A stretch of 64,000 nt of DNA from an uncultured Prevotella sp. (GCA_905236755.1 CAJOCR010000028.1:1-64000); one strand, 5' to 3'; counted from the first letter of the stretch, positions 49,766 through 59,436 are shown. The notes: generated by a model not told the origin, from the sequence alone. Program-made: numbers and translations.

Positions 49766-51841
49766 TTATCCAACTTCACTTCCTGGCATAACCTCACCAA
49801 GGGTGGTGGTTACATTCAACGAACCATCAAAGTTAACAGCCGAGAGAATCATACCCTGACTCTCAATACCCATCATCTTACGAGGTTCAAAGTTGGCTAC
49901 AAAGAGCACATCCTTACCAATAAGCTGCTCTGGCTCATAGAACTTAGCTATACCTGAAAGAATAGTGCGGTCAACACCACTACCATCGTCAATAGTAAAC
50001 TGCAACAGTTTGTTACTCTTCTTCACTTTCTGACAATCCTTGATATGACCAACACGGATATCAAGCTTCTCAAAGTCCTCAAAAGCTACATTTGGCTTAA
50101 TTGGGTTTGCCTTGTAATCCTTTGCTGCTGCGGCACTCTCGTTAGCAGCCTTTGTAGCAGCAAGTTTATCGAGCTGAGCCTGGATGGCATCATCTTCAAT
50201 CTTCTCGAACAACAAGTGTGGTTCGCCAAGCTGATCGCCAGCCTTCAGCAATTCTGTAGAACCTAACTGCTCCCATTCAAAACTTTCCATATTCAACATC
50301 TTACGCAAGTCGTTGCTTGAGAAAGGCAAGAATGGTTCAAAGGCAATAGCAAGGTTAGCTACCAACTGAAGCGAGATATTAAGAATTGTCTCTACACGCT
50401 TAGGATCAGTCTTCCAAACCTTCCAAGGCTCACACTCTGTGATATAACGATTACCGATGCGGGCAAGGTTCATAGCCTCGAACTGTGCCTCACGGAACTT
50501 GAACACATTAAGATAATTTTCTACCTTAGCCTTCACGTTCTCGAACTCCTCGATAGCTTTCTTATCTACATCCAGCAGTTCGCCACACGCAGGAACAACA
50601 CCATTCCAATATTTCTTGGTGAGCTGCAAAGCACGGTTCACAAAGTTACCATAAACAGCAACAAGCTCTGAGTTGTTGCGCTCCTGGAAATCCTTCCATG
50701 TGAAGTTATTATCCTTTGTCTCAGGCGCATTGGCTGTGAGCACATAGCGCAACACATCTTGCTTACCTGGGAAATCTTTCAAATATTCGTCGAGCCATAC
50801 TGCCCAGTTACGAGATGTTGAAATCTTGTCGTTCTCAAGATTCAAGAACTCATTAGCAGGAACATTGTCTGGCAAGATATAGTCGCCATGAGCCTTCAAC
50901 ATTGTTGGGAAGATAACACAGTGGAACACAATATTATCCTTACCAATAAAGTGTACCAAGCGGGTTTCTGGATCCTGCCACCACTTCTGCCATGTGCCCC
51001 ATTTTTCAGGCTCCTTTTCGCAAAGTTCCTTAGTGTTCGACACGTAACCGATAGGTGCATCAAACCACACATACAGAACCTTACCCTCAGCGCCCTCAAC
51101 AGGAACAGGGATACCCCAATCCAAGTCACGGGTCATAGCACGAGGCTGCAAATCCATATCTAACCAGCTCTTACACTGACCATACACGTTTGAACGCCAC
51201 TCCTTGTGGTCTTCAAGAATCCACTGCTTCAACCACTCCTGATAGTTGTTCAAAGGCAAATACCAGTTCTTGGTTTTCTTCACCTCAGGCTTAGCACCAG
51301 AGATAGTAGAGTGAGGGTCAATAAGCTCCATTGGACTGAGGTCAGAACCACACTTCTCACACTGATCGCCATAAGCATTAGGGTTGCCACACTTAGGACA
51401 AGTACCCATCACATAACGGTCTGCCAAGAACTGCTTAGCCTCAGGATCATAAAGTTGCTCACTCTCCTTCTCCACCAGTTTACCTTCATCATAAAGTTTC
51501 TTGAAGAAATCAGAAGCAAACTTATGATGAGTTTCAGATGTAGTACGGCTGTAGATATCAAAAGAGATACCAAACTCCTTGAACGAATCCTTGATAATAG
51601 TATGATAGCGGTCGCAAACATCCTGTGGAGTGATACCCTCCTTCTTTGCACGGATAGTAATTGGCACACCATGCTCATCGCTACCGCCAATGAAGACTAC
51701 GTCCTGCTTCTTCAAACGAAGATAGCGCACGTAGATATCAGCTGGCACATAAACACCAGCCAAATGACCAATGTGAACACCACCATTTGCATAAGGCAAA
51801 GCAGCGGTCACAGTGGTACGCTTAAATTTCTTTTCTTCCAT
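49766..51841 (-). CDS. metG: methionyl-tRNA synthetase
   Basis: MetG charges tRNA-Met with methionine. The 691-residue protein has HIGH at residues 23-26, a zinc knuckle with CPKC and CEKC near 147-165, a KMSKS-type loop KISTS near 337, and a C-terminal EMAP/Trbp tRNA-binding domain ([10 protein letters not shown]...GIKK-like region) typical of the dimeric bacterial form. Length is normal. Its minus-7 element (51871-51878) lies inside the first unit of a 97-bp perfect direct duplication. The gene is single with its own terminator. Confidence 0.97.
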   Translation of the reverse strand: MEEKKFKRTTVTAALPYANGGVHIGHLAGVYVPADIYVRYLRLKKQDVVFIGGSDEHGVPITIRAKKEGITPQDVCDRYHTIIKDSFKEFGISFDIYSRTTSETHHKFASDFFKKLYDEGKLVEKESEQLYDPEAKQFLADRYVMGTCPKCGNPNAYGDQCEKCGSDLSPMELIDPHSTISGAKPEVKKTKNWYLPLNNYQEWLKQWILEDHKEWRSNVYGQCKSWLDMDLQPRAMTRDLDWGIPVPVEGAEGKVLYVWFDAPIGYVSNTKELCEKEPEKWGTWQKWWQDPETRLVHFIGKDNIVFHCVIFPTMLKAHGDYILPDNVPANEFLNLENDKISTSRNWAVWLDEYLKDFPGKQDVLRYVLTANAPETKDNNFTWKDFQERNNSELVAVYGNFVNRALQLTKKYWNGVVPACGELLDVDKKAIEEFENVKAKVENYLNVFKFREAQFEAMNLARIGNRYITECEPWKVWKTDPKRVETILNISLQLVANLAIAFEPFLPFSSNDLRKMLNMESFEWEQLGSTELLKAGDQLGEPHLLFEKIEDDAIQAQLDKLAATKAANESAAAAKDYKANPIKPNVAFEDFEKLDIRVGHIKDCQKVKKSNKLLQFTIDDGSGVDRTILSGIAKFYEPEQLIGKDVLFVANFEPRKMMGIESQGMILSAVNFDGSLNVTTTLGEVMPGSEVG

Positions 51842-51871
51842 TAACCTGCTGAATTATAATTCTTTGGGTGC

Positions 51872-52083
51872 AAAATTAGTGAAAACGAGCGGAATAACAA
51901 AATTAAAAGCTTGCTTTTTAAATTTTGGATTCCCGAGTGCATCCTAATTTCATCTGCAAGATAAAATTCCTTCATTCCTTTGGAATAAAATTAGTGAAAA
52001 CGAGCGGAATAACAAAATTAAAAGCTTGCTTTTTAAATTTTGGATTCCCGAGTGCATCCTAATTTCATCTGCAAGATAAAATT
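51872..52083. repeat. perfect 97-bp direct duplication upstream of metG
   Basis: 51872-51968 is repeated without visible change at 51987-52083, with an 18-bp spacer. A degenerate third relative follows at about 52090-52160, and another member of the family lies near 59041-59100. The common core includes AAAGCTTGCTTTT and CGAGTGC. The first unit carries the metG minus-7 box; the second lacks its key base. No gene lies in 51842-52320. Confidence 0.85.
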
Positions 52084-52220
52084 AAATCGAAGACAATACA
52101 AAATAAAAAGGTCACTTTTTGTTTTTATTGTTGAGATGCCGCCTAATTTCTTGCGAAGCAAAAAAGTACTTAAAACAAAAGAAAGTAAAAAATAAGAACA
52201 CTACTAATCATAAAAAAAAA

Positions 52221-52228
52221 TATCTTTG
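52221..52228 (+). promoter_or_regulatory. minus-7 element for the TonB receptor gene
   Basis: TATCTTTG matches the consensus 93 bp upstream of the ATG at 52321. Confidence 0.5.
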
Positions 52229-52320
52229 CACCTATATCGTTTTTTTGCATTAAACAATATTTTCCCATTTGAACTCAGTGACAATAACATTTCGTATAAA
52301 ACATTAAAAGGAATAAAGAT

Positions 52321-54723
52321 ATGAAACACACTAAAATTTGGATATTTACCGCAATTCTCATCATCTGCAATATTATTGCAGTACAGGCAGAAACCTTACG
52401 TGGAACAGTAAAAGACGCAATTACTGGTGAGCCCCTAATCGGTGCTACAGTTAGAATTTCTGAGTTAGAAAATGTTGCTGCTGTATCAGATATTGATGGC
52501 AACTATATCATAAATATCAAGCAAGGCGGACGCTATACTGTTGAAACAAACTATATTGGTTACGAGCCGAGCATTATGAAAGAAATAATGATTTCTGGTG
52601 CAAAAGAAGTTGTTATTGATATTGCTCTACGTGAAAGCACAAACGAAATAAATGAAGTTATTGTACGACCTCGTATTAATAAGGAAGCAACAGTTAATCC
52701 AGCTGTGCTTACTGGTGGTGTTATGCTATCAATGGAGGAAGCCAGTAGATTTGCAGGTGGCTATAACGACCCTGCTCGTTTGGTAATGTCGTTTGCAGGT
52801 GTCTCGGGTGAATCTGACGGAAGTGGCCTTTCCATACATGGTAATGCACCTGAACGTATGCAATATCGCATAGAAGGTATTGAAGTGTTTACTCCAAATC
52901 ACTTTAACGATACCTGGAACGCTGGCTACGGACTGGTGAGCGCTCTGAACTCTAACGTCATTGGCAACAGCGACTTCTTCACTTCAACCTTTAATGCCAA
53001 CTACAATAACGCCCTGAGCGGTGTGTTCGACGTAAAGATGCGGTCGGGCAACAACTCAAAGCACGAAAACATACTTCAGATAGGTACCGTGTCGGAAGAA
53101 TTGACACTCGAAGGTCCTATTTCACGAAAAAACAACAGCAGCTACATCGTGAACTATCGTTATGGTTTCACTTCGCTAATGGATCAGCTTAAGCTAATAG
53201 ACACTGACGAAGCGCACATAAAATTCCAAGATTTCTCCATCAAACTGAACTTCCCCACCAAGCGTGCCGGCACATTCTCAATCTTCGGATTGGGTTTCTA
53301 CGACAGCACATGGGATGGTCGCACTAAAATTGAAGACACACACTCTGCATACGATGCTTCCGACGTTGAAGCAAATGTGTCACAACTGCTGGCAGGAATT
53401 TCTCACAAGATTCTCTTAGGCAATAAGTGGACTTGGCGTACAACGGTTGCCTATAATATGCAGCACTTAAAGAGCGATACGTATTATTACGGACTTATGC
53501 GTTCTAACGATGGTATCCTCACTCAGCCACTCACATACGAAGAACCAGAGAAGAAATATCTCTTTAGCAATCAGAAAATGAACGAAGACCGCTTGCAGTT
53601 CAACACCGAACTGTCAAAGCAGATTTCAGACAAGTGGCTCACCCAGTTTGGTGGCGGATATTCTCACCGTTTCTTCAATCTCGTATATCGTTCTGTTGAC
53701 AAAGTCTATGCACCTGTCAACGCCATGCGGGAATATACCAACATGAAAGATAACACCGGTTTGGCAAACGTGTTCTGGCAGAACCTTTTCACTATAAACG
53801 ACCATCTGAGTCTTTCGGCTGGTATTTCAGGAAACTACTTCCTGCTCTCAAAAGATTTATCAATAGAACCTCGCGTAAGTATAAAGTGGGATGCTAACGA
53901 AAAAAACAGCTTCTCATTGGGCTACGGTCTGCACTCAATGGTGGAAAAACTTGATGCCTACTTCTATCGCGATGCACAAGGAAATTTGGTAAACAAAGAT
54001 CTCGGTCTGAGCAAGGCTCATCATCTGCACGCCACTTACATTCATAAATTCAACAGCAACCTGACTTTGCGTTTGAATGCTTACTATGAATATGGCTTCA
54101 ATACTCCTGTAGGCATTAATGGCAGCACATATTGTGTAACCAATCGCTACTTCTTCTACACCGACGAACCTCTTGCCAACAAGGGAAACACACGCAACTA
54201 TGGCGGCGACATCACCCTTGAGCACTATATGAGTCACGGTTTCTTTGGGCAGACAAACTTTTCCCTCTATAAATCACAATACAGAGGCGAGGACAAGGTA
54301 TGGCGCAATCAACTCTACGATAGAGGCTTCATGTTCAAAATACTTGGCGGTAAAGAGTGGATGCTGGGCAAGAACGTGCTCAATGTCAGCGCAAAATACT
54401 CTATCCAAGGAGGCTTACGCTATACACCTATTGATGTAGAACAAATGCGTGCAAACGTTGCAGCAGGCATCATCGACGACAATCCAATATACAAGGACAA
54501 TGAGGCTTTTTCAAAGAATTTCGATCCTACAAGCATCATCGACCTTACCGTTAGTTATAAGATCAACAAACGGAAGGTAAGTCACACTATTGCCTTTGAA
54601 GGTCTTAACGTTCTTGGAACCAAGACTCCAATGTTCCAGCGTTTCGATTTGGGTACTCTTGACGTGCGTACAGACAAAGGTGGCATCTCACTGCCAAACC
54701 TCTTCTATCGTCTTGATTTTTAA
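52321..54723 (+). CDS. TonB-dependent receptor
   Basis: The 800-residue protein has a signal peptide (IIAVQAETL), a carboxypeptidase-like domain (RGTVKDAITGEPLIGATVRI), a plug (PARLVMSFAGVSGESDGSGLSIHGNAPERMQYRIEGIEV) and an outer-membrane barrel ending LFYRLDF. It is shorter than SusC proteins and has no SusD partner, so it is more likely a siderophore, metal or small-molecule receptor. The first 190 codons look richer in A/T than the rest, which may reflect a recombined N-terminal part. A cupin gene follows at 30 bp and is probably co-transcribed. The ligand is unknown. Confidence 0.88.
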   Translation: MKHTKIWIFTAILIICNIIAVQAETLRGTVKDAITGEPLIGATVRISELENVAAVSDIDGNYIINIKQGGRYTVETNYIGYEPSIMKEIMISGAKEVVIDIALRESTNEINEVIVRPRINKEATVNPAVLTGGVMLSMEEASRFAGGYNDPARLVMSFAGVSGESDGSGLSIHGNAPERMQYRIEGIEVFTPNHFNDTWNAGYGLVSALNSNVIGNSDFFTSTFNANYNNALSGVFDVKMRSGNNSKHENILQIGTVSEELTLEGPISRKNNSSYIVNYRYGFTSLMDQLKLIDTDEAHIKFQDFSIKLNFPTKRAGTFSIFGLGFYDSTWDGRTKIEDTHSAYDASDVEANVSQLLAGISHKILLGNKWTWRTTVAYNMQHLKSDTYYYGLMRSNDGILTQPLTYEEPEKKYLFSNQKMNEDRLQFNTELSKQISDKWLTQFGGGYSHRFFNLVYRSVDKVYAPVNAMREYTNMKDNTGLANVFWQNLFTINDHLSLSAGISGNYFLLSKDLSIEPRVSIKWDANEKNSFSLGYGLHSMVEKLDAYFYRDAQGNLVNKDLGLSKAHHLHATYIHKFNSNLTLRLNAYYEYGFNTPVGINGSTYCVTNRYFFYTDEPLANKGNTRNYGGDITLEHYMSHGFFGQTNFSLYKSQYRGEDKVWRNQLYDRGFMFKILGGKEWMLGKNVLNVSAKYSIQGGLRYTPIDVEQMRANVAAGIIDDNPIYKDNEAFSKNFDPTSIIDLTVSYKINKRKVSHTIAFEGLNVLGTKTPMFQRFDLGTLDVRTDKGGISLPNLFYRLDF

Positions 54724-54753
54724 TAGAACATAATATTTAAACAAAGGAAAACA

Positions 54754-55305
54754 ATGATACATAAGAGCAACCAAACAAAGCAAGAACATAACGAGTCAAA
54801 ATTCAGCGATGTTTCGCAAAGAGGAATAAGTCAAAACAACAAATTATGGAGCACGGCCGTAATACTAATTTGCGCTCTGATAGTATTAGTTTATGGTACA
54901 ACCTCTTGCAAGGAGGCTAAAGCCCAAGAAGACGATAACACACAAAATGTTGTGAGCACAGAACTTATCCGCATCTCCCAAAGTTGGGATGGTGTAGAGC
55001 TGCCCGACTATCTGCAGGGACGCCCCGAACTGGTAGCGATGAAATACGTGTTCCCTGCAGGTAAGAAACTGGGCTGGCATCATCATCCTGTAATGAACTA
55101 CGGCATACTGGTGCAAGGCGAACTTACCATTATCGGACAGGACGGCAAAGAAAAAGTTGTGCATGAAGGAGAAGCAGTAGTTGAAATGGTAAACACCATT
55201 CATCATGGTGAAAACAGAGGTAAAAAACCAGTCATCCTTTATATGTTTTACCTTACACAAAAAGGTTTACCACTTGCCGTACAGCATCCAGAAATTCCAC
55301 TATAA
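54754..55305 (+). CDS. membrane- or lipid-anchored cupin-domain protein
   Basis: This 183-residue protein has an N-terminal stretch of about 33 polar residues, a membrane helix (AVILICALIVLVYG) and TTSCKEA, which could be a late lipobox cysteine. A single cupin domain follows with the histidine cluster GWHHHPVMNYG and a second motif NTIHHGENRG, together a plausible metal site. Small cupins include dioxygenases, isomerases and binding proteins, and I cannot choose. The start is uncertain because the signal sits unusually far from the first ATG. It follows the TonB receptor by 30 bp, suggesting joint function. A 12-bp perfect hairpin follows at 55318-55348. Confidence 0.78.
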   Translation: MIHKSNQTKQEHNESKFSDVSQRGISQNNKLWSTAVILICALIVLVYGTTSCKEAKAQEDDNTQNVVSTELIRISQSWDGVELPDYLQGRPELVAMKYVFPAGKKLGWHHHPVMNYGILVQGELTIIGQDGKEKVVHEGEAVVEMVNTIHHGENRGKKPVILYMFYLTQKGLPLAVQHPEIPL

Positions 55306-55317
55306 CCATCGTTTCTT

Positions 55318-55348
55318 CTGCCCATTTCATATATTTTGAAATGGGCAG
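55318..55348. terminator. hairpin after the cupin gene
   Basis: CTGCCCATTTCA at 55318-55329 pairs with TGAAATGGGCAG at 55337-55348, but no T run follows. It may terminate the receptor-cupin unit and marks the left edge of R2 copy B. Confidence 0.6.
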
Positions 55349-55860
55349 ATGCACAATTGCACAAATAAGCGCAAATAATATCAAACCATTATCAATTACA
55401 AAGTAGCATTTTTTGATAATTTCATCATCAAAATTCTGGAACAATAGCAATATATTACTTGGTTCCCCAAAAGCCATGTATCAACATGCAAAGGACTATT
55501 GAACATAGCTTGCTTTATTTTGAATTTGTCGAACTCACGTTATATCATAATACTCTTCTTCAAAAACTGCTGATTGTTCGTAAGTAACTGATACACAGAT
55601 ATATTGAAAAGACAAAAACGGCAAAAGAAGCAAATCGGGAACAAAAATTTTAGAAACCCCAAAATGAAAGCATTTGCTTAACATCTGTTAACTCGTAAAT
55701 GAACGAAAATTTTCATTTGCTGTCATTAGAAGTGTGGTCTTGGTTGAGTCAAAACCGAGTCGAAATGTCGCTCTTCACAATGGTAACATTCTTCGTGGAA
55801 ATGCTAACGTGTTTGCCAAAAGAAGCCCAAAAGTGGTCTTTTCAAGTGGCATTTTATAAT
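55347..55860 (+). repeat. conserved non-coding block R2, copy B
   Basis: This aligns with the reverse complement of 6017-6636. The strongest conservation is at 55510-55580, around TAGCTTGCTTTATTTTGAAT and CGTTATATCATAATACTC; later parts contain indels. It ends about 70 bp before the promoter of the deiminase-like gene, just as copy A ends before the regulator promoter. No continuous reading frame is shared along its length. Confidence 0.6.
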
Positions 55861-55928
55861 AATTTCTGTGAATTATAGGGATTTGTGTAACTTTCTTTCA
55901 AAAATTGCCTTTTTTTTATAAAATTTAT

Positions 55929-55936
55929 TATTTTTG
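55929..55936 (+). promoter_or_regulatory. minus-7 element for the deiminase-like gene
   Basis: TATTTTTG matches TAnnTTTG 23 bp upstream of the ATG at 55959. Confidence 0.5.
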
Positions 55937-55958
55937 CATGAAAGTATAATGTATAAAC

Positions 55959-56816
55959 ATGAAAATCGTAAATAATACAATGAGGCCGAATATAGTTTAT
56001 GTTTCAAGTATCTTGAAAGAAAAGTTTCCAAATGCAGCAAACGAACTGTTTTCTGTATTAAGGAAGTATAATGTTACTGTAAAGGAACTCACTCATACTA
56101 AAGACGTTTGGTGTCGTGATTATATGCCAGTACAGAACAGATTGGGGGAACTTATTCAATTCAAGTATAATCCATCGTATTTGAGGGGAGAAAAGGAATG
56201 GGAAGAGTCGCGAAGTGATGTTCATGAAGTATGTGCAGCGAACAATATCAAACCAATCTTTTCAGACATTAATATTGACGGTGGAAATGTTGTTCTATAT
56301 GGAAACAAGGCTATTCTTACCGATAGAATTTTTCTTGAAAATCCAGAGTATGATAAGAAGGAACTTGTTTCTGAACTTGAAAAACTACTGAAAGCAAAAG
56401 TAATAATCATCCCTGCATTCAAAACGGATGTGACTGGTCATGCAGACGGAATGGTTCGCTTTGTCAACGAAGATACAATTTTAGGCAATGATCTGAACTC
56501 CGAGTACAAATATATTCGTGATGGAATAAACAAAGCTTGCTCAGAAAATGGGCTCAATTATATCAACGTACCTTTCTTTGAGCAAAAGTACGACAAGAAC
56601 CATGAAATGAATGCGATTGGTATATATGTAAATTATCTTGAAGTAGGTAATCTGATAGTATTGCCTAAATTCGGCGTAGAGGGGAACAAAGATCAGGAAA
56701 CAATCGATTTGTTCCATAAAATTTTCCCTGACAGAATCATTGAGGCTGTTGACTATAACGAAGTAGCAGTTGAAGGAGGTCTTTTGAATTGCAGTACATG
56801 GACTATAAAAGAATAA
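55959..56816 (+). CDS. agmatine/peptidyl-arginine deiminase-family enzyme
   Basis: This 285-residue protein shows the catalytic set of the PAD_porph/agmatine deiminase family: WCRDYMPV near residue 50, DGGN near 108, GHADG near 155, and the nucleophile cysteine near the end in GGLLNCSTW. These enzymes hydrolyse a guanidino group to release ammonia. It is shorter than typical agmatine deiminases, which have about 350 residues, and has no signal peptide, so it should be cytoplasmic. It is the first cargo gene of accessory locus B, in the place of the restriction system in locus A. Substrate is unknown; polyamine metabolism or a role in the accessory unit are both possible. Confidence 0.82.
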   Translation: MKIVNNTMRPNIVYVSSILKEKFPNAANELFSVLRKYNVTVKELTHTKDVWCRDYMPVQNRLGELIQFKYNPSYLRGEKEWEESRSDVHEVCAANNIKPIFSDINIDGGNVVLYGNKAILTDRIFLENPEYDKKELVSELEKLLKAKVIIIPAFKTDVTGHADGMVRFVNEDTILGNDLNSEYKYIRDGINKACSENGLNYINVPFFEQKYDKNHEMNAIGIYVNYLEVGNLIVLPKFGVEGNKDQETIDLFHKIFPDRIIEAVDYNEVAVEGGLLNCSTWTIKE

Positions 56817-56820
56817 CAAT

Positions 56821-57291
56821 ATGGCAATAAAGACACACCACATTTTATTGGTCATGCTTGCATTGACTTTGTTCTCTTGCTCCAAAAGTCCAGAAGAGAA
56901 AGCAAGAACCCTGTTTGAGGAAAGTATTAAACCGCGAATGGGTAATCCTGATCTCTATGAATATATGCAAATGACAGATTTGGACAGTGCCTATTCTTCT
57001 TTGTCAATAGATAGGAATTACCTTGCATTAAAGGATTCCCTGAAGAAGAATAAGACAACGCTCTTTGATGCTTTCTCTAAGAATTATAAGGCAAAGGAGA
57101 AAAAGGAAAAAGCCTTAGAACAGGAGATAAAGGACTATGAGGATTCGTTTGTTCCACAGTATATTGGCTGGCATTCAATCATTGAGTTTCGTGCGGAGAA
57201 TCTTTTTGGAGGCAGACAAATATACAAAGCCGATGTTTATTTCAATGATGAACTAACAAAATGCCTTGATTGGTTCGTTGAAGCAGAATAA
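56821..57291 (+). CDS. small lipoprotein, unknown function
   Basis: This 156-residue protein has a lipoprotein signal ending LTLFSC (cysteine 20). The middle is charged and helical, with a lysine/glutamate-rich stretch (NYKAKEKKEKALEQEIKDYED). It begins four bases after the deiminase-like stop, so the two are one operon. I recognise no family. The C-terminal half (GWHSIIEFRAENLFGGRQIYKADVYF) reads as a small beta sheet. It ends 30 bp before the conserved hairpin of the vapE module. Confidence 0.7.
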   Translation: MAIKTHHILLVMLALTLFSCSKSPEEKARTLFEESIKPRMGNPDLYEYMQMTDLDSAYSSLSIDRNYLALKDSLKKNKTTLFDAFSKNYKAKEKKEKALEQEIKDYEDSFVPQYIGWHSIIEFRAENLFGGRQIYKADVYFNDELTKCLDWFVEAE

Positions 57292-57412
57292 CATTCATCT
57301 TTTCAAGATTGACAATATAACGAATTAACCCACTGATTTTCAGCATTAATGCCGATTATCAGTGGGTTAATTGTTCCCAAAATGAGACCAGAAATTCTTT
57401 TTCCACTAATGT
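57290..57412. repeat. conserved vapE upstream segment with hairpin (copy B, detached part)
   Basis: This segment matches the reverse complement of about 1586-1708. The 13-bp inverted repeat lies at 57323-57335 and 57360-57372. In copy A the segment is continuous with the vapE upstream region. Here identity breaks after TTCCACTAA at about 57412 and resumes near 59675, so 2.26 kb are interposed. Confidence 0.8.
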
Positions 57413-57494
57413 AATAGATGATTTACATATCATCTATCGTGTTAAACAAAAGCGACAATTTTTCTTCTCAAAATTATTGGCAATATTTTTCAAG

Positions 57495-57544
57495 ATATGT
57501 GCCAACTCTTGAAAAATAATCTTTTCTACTTCTTTTCATAGACT
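57495..57544. repeat. 50-bp direct repeat at the 3' end of the DUF1016 gene
   Basis: This segment, from ATATGTGCCAA to CATAGAC, recurs with few changes at 59137-59187, where it covers the stop of the Fic remnant. Both copies straddle the 3' end of a gene of the same orientation. Confidence 0.7.
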
Positions 57545-58691
57545 ATACCTCCTCTTCACTATTATTACGCAAACGGAATATTTCTTTCTGCTGTTCTATC
57601 TCACGGGCCAATACCTCTTTAGAAGGCATATAGGTAAGGTACTTTGAGGCATACATCTGTTTGTTAGTAGCAAGTGTTGAGAAACGTGCCACATCAGCAT
57701 TTGTCTCAGAACACAGAATGATACCGATTGTCGGATTATCGCCTTCGGTACGTTTGTATGTGTCAAAAAGTTTTAAATACATATCCATCTGTCCAACATC
57801 CTCATACGATACTTTGGTAGTCTTGAGATCAACCAAGACAAAGCATTTTAGCAAATAGTTGTAAAACACCAAATCGATATAATAATCATTGTCCTCGGTA
57901 TGAATATGCATCTGACGATCGACAAGGGCATATCCCTTGCCCATTTCCATAAGGAAATGTTCCAAATGGTCAAGTATGGCTTGTTCAAGCTTGTTTTCCG
58001 TAAAAGCTTCCCGGTGGCTGAGCCCAAGAAACTCTACAAGCATAGGATTCTTGACAAACGTTGATTTCTCCTTCTCGTAGTCGGCTGTCAAACGGTGCAT
58101 TTCATCAACTACCTCCTGCCGTTTCACCTCAGGTGTTTGATTAAGACGATAGTAATATTGAGAATCTATGTTGCGTTTCAAGGTGCGATAGTCCCATTGT
58201 TGTGTGGCTGCCTCTTGCATATACCACATACGGGCTTCTGGGTCGGCAACACGTATCAGTCTTTCGTAATGACTCCAAGATAATTGAACAGGTAGCACGA
58301 TTCCATCAGAAATAGATTCAGCAGGCGCTGTCTGCTGAATTGATGCAAGTCTCGATTTGAATTCAGCAGGCGCTGTCTGCTGAATTTGTAAATTACTGAA
58401 AGCCAGATAGAATTTACGATAATTTCTCACCTGTGTTTCAGAAAAGCCTCGGCCGAACTCTTCCGTTAATGATTTTGATGCCAACTCTATGATATGCTTA
58501 CCATAGTCTGCACGAGCCTTTCCTTGCTGTTCTTCTTCAACAATACGTCTGCCAATAAGCCAATTTTGTAACACCTGCATTATATTAGCCATACGATAAC
58601 TGGTATCTCTGGCGGCAGAAACTATTGTCCGAAGATCACTGATGAAGTTCTTCTCTTCATTTTCGTTGCTATGCTGTATCGTACTTCCCAT
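57543..58691 (-). CDS. DUF1016 (YhcG-type) PD-(D/E)XK nuclease
   Basis: This 382-residue protein has an N-terminal helical DUF1016 domain (VLQNWLIGRRIVEEEQQGKARADYG, FSETQVRNYRKFYLAF) and a C-terminal nuclease-like domain with NDYYIDLVFYNYLLKCFVLVDLKTTK. The DLK there stands where the family usually has ELK. DUF1016 proteins are predicted DNA nucleases linked to mobile elements and defence regions. A linker near residues 105-125 holds two copies of QQTAPAE encoded by 25-bp palindromic DNA repeats 45 bp apart. It sits in the islet inserted in locus B, 26 bp after a RhuM fragment. Length is normal. Confidence 0.87.
   Translation of the reverse strand: MGSTIQHSNENEEKNFISDLRTIVSAARDTSYRMANIMQVLQNWLIGRRIVEEEQQGKARADYGKHIIELASKSLTEEFGRGFSETQVRNYRKFYLAFSNLQIQQTAPAEFKSRLASIQQTAPAESISDGIVLPVQLSWSHYERLIRVADPEARMWYMQEAATQQWDYRTLKRNIDSQYYYRLNQTPEVKRQEVVDEMHRLTADYEKEKSTFVKNPMLVEFLGLSHREAFTENKLEQAILDHLEHFLMEMGKGYALVDRQMHIHTEDNDYYIDLVFYNYLLKCFVLVDLKTTKVSYEDVGQMDMYLKLFDTYKRTEGDNPTIGIILCSETNADVARFSTLATNKQMYASKYLTYMPSKEVLAREIEQQKEIFRLRNNSEEEV
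58316..58385. repeat. in-frame palindromic direct repeat inside the DUF1016 gene
   Basis: A 25-bp sequence with ATTCAGCAG and CTGCTGAAT arms occurs at 58316-58340 and 58361-58385, 45 bp or 15 codons apart. It encodes the repeated QQTAPAE segment. Copy number could change by slippage without breaking the frame. Confidence 0.8.
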
Positions 58692-58717
58692 ATTTATTAT
58701 TCCCCACTAATATTGTA

Positions 58718-58936
58718 TTAATTTCCCATATGTTGCCAAATGGAACATATGCTATTTTCGTCAAGTTCATCAGATATATACAAATGCTTAGTTATTGCAT
58801 GGTGTTTTGTACCAAACAAGTCAGCTATTTGCAGCTGTGTCAGCCACACATTCTCATTCTCTATACGAACATCCACCTGAGTCTGTCCGTCCTCTGTCTG
58901 ATAAATGATGATTTGATTATTCAGGTCCATAAACAA
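58718..58936 (-). pseudogene. truncated RhuM-family N-terminal fragment
   Basis: Only 72 codons remain. The start NNQIIIYQTEDGQTQVDVRI and VWLTQLQIADLFGTKHHAITKHL is the DNA-binding N-terminus of RhuM-family proteins, which usually run to about 300 residues or more. The frame then ends after DELDENSICSIWQHMGN. A TAACTTTG element at 58948-58955 lies just before the start and probably serves this fragment and the DUF1016 gene 26 bp downstream. I cannot exclude a role as a short DNA-binding leader protein. Confidence 0.72.
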
Positions 58937-58984
58937 AAACTTTGTTACAAAGTTACGTAAAAACGAAAGCAGAACAAAATAAAC

Positions 58985-59115
58985 TTGTTTATTTTTTTAT
59001 GCTGAGTGCATTATAACTTATTTAAAGTTAAGTAAAAACAAGAGAAATGCAAAATGAAAGCTTGCTTTTATTTTCACTTCCGAGTGCCAGTTAGCTTATT
59101 TAAAAATACTCTTAA
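58985..59115. repeat. dispersed GAGTGC/AAGCTTGCTTTT repeat between gene fragments
   Basis: GAGTGC plus an AACTTATTTAAA-type segment occurs at about 59004-59030 and again near 59091-59115. Between them lies AAAGCTTGCTTTTATTTT, the core of the duplication upstream of metG. No gene is seen in 58960-59170. Confidence 0.55.
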
Positions 59116-59172
59116 AGTAGTATATTGCCACAAAACATATGTGCCAAAGCTTGAAAAAAAATCTTTTCGACT

Positions 59173-59436
59173 TCATTTCATAGAGTCTTCATACAGCTGT
59201 ATATAATTCTGAAGATGCCTGATGTGAAGGCATGCCATGCAATCAAGGAATATATTTATATCTTCTTTCTCACATGTATCTATGAGGGCTTGAATATATT
59301 CCGCTTTATCATGCTTAAGCACCTTTGTTGGTAACACATTATATTCTATCTGCAAAAGATTCATAAGCAGTCGACATGTTCTTCCGTTACCATCTACCCA
59401 AGGGTGGATAGTAACCAATTCGTAGTGTGCCCAGAG
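59173..59436 (-). pseudogene. Fic-domain C-terminal fragment
   Basis: The Fic active-site motif HPWVDGNGRTCRLLMN is intact and preceded by WAHYELVTI. The Fic fold upstream of that point is missing. At about 59434 the sequence switches to a KilA-N reading frame in another phase. Fic enzymes transfer AMP or similar groups to proteins. With only the C-terminal third left, this is a remnant. An internal ATG or GTG could still give an 81-residue peptide, but activity is unlikely. Its 3' end shares a 50-bp repeat with the DUF1016 gene. Confidence 0.8.
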
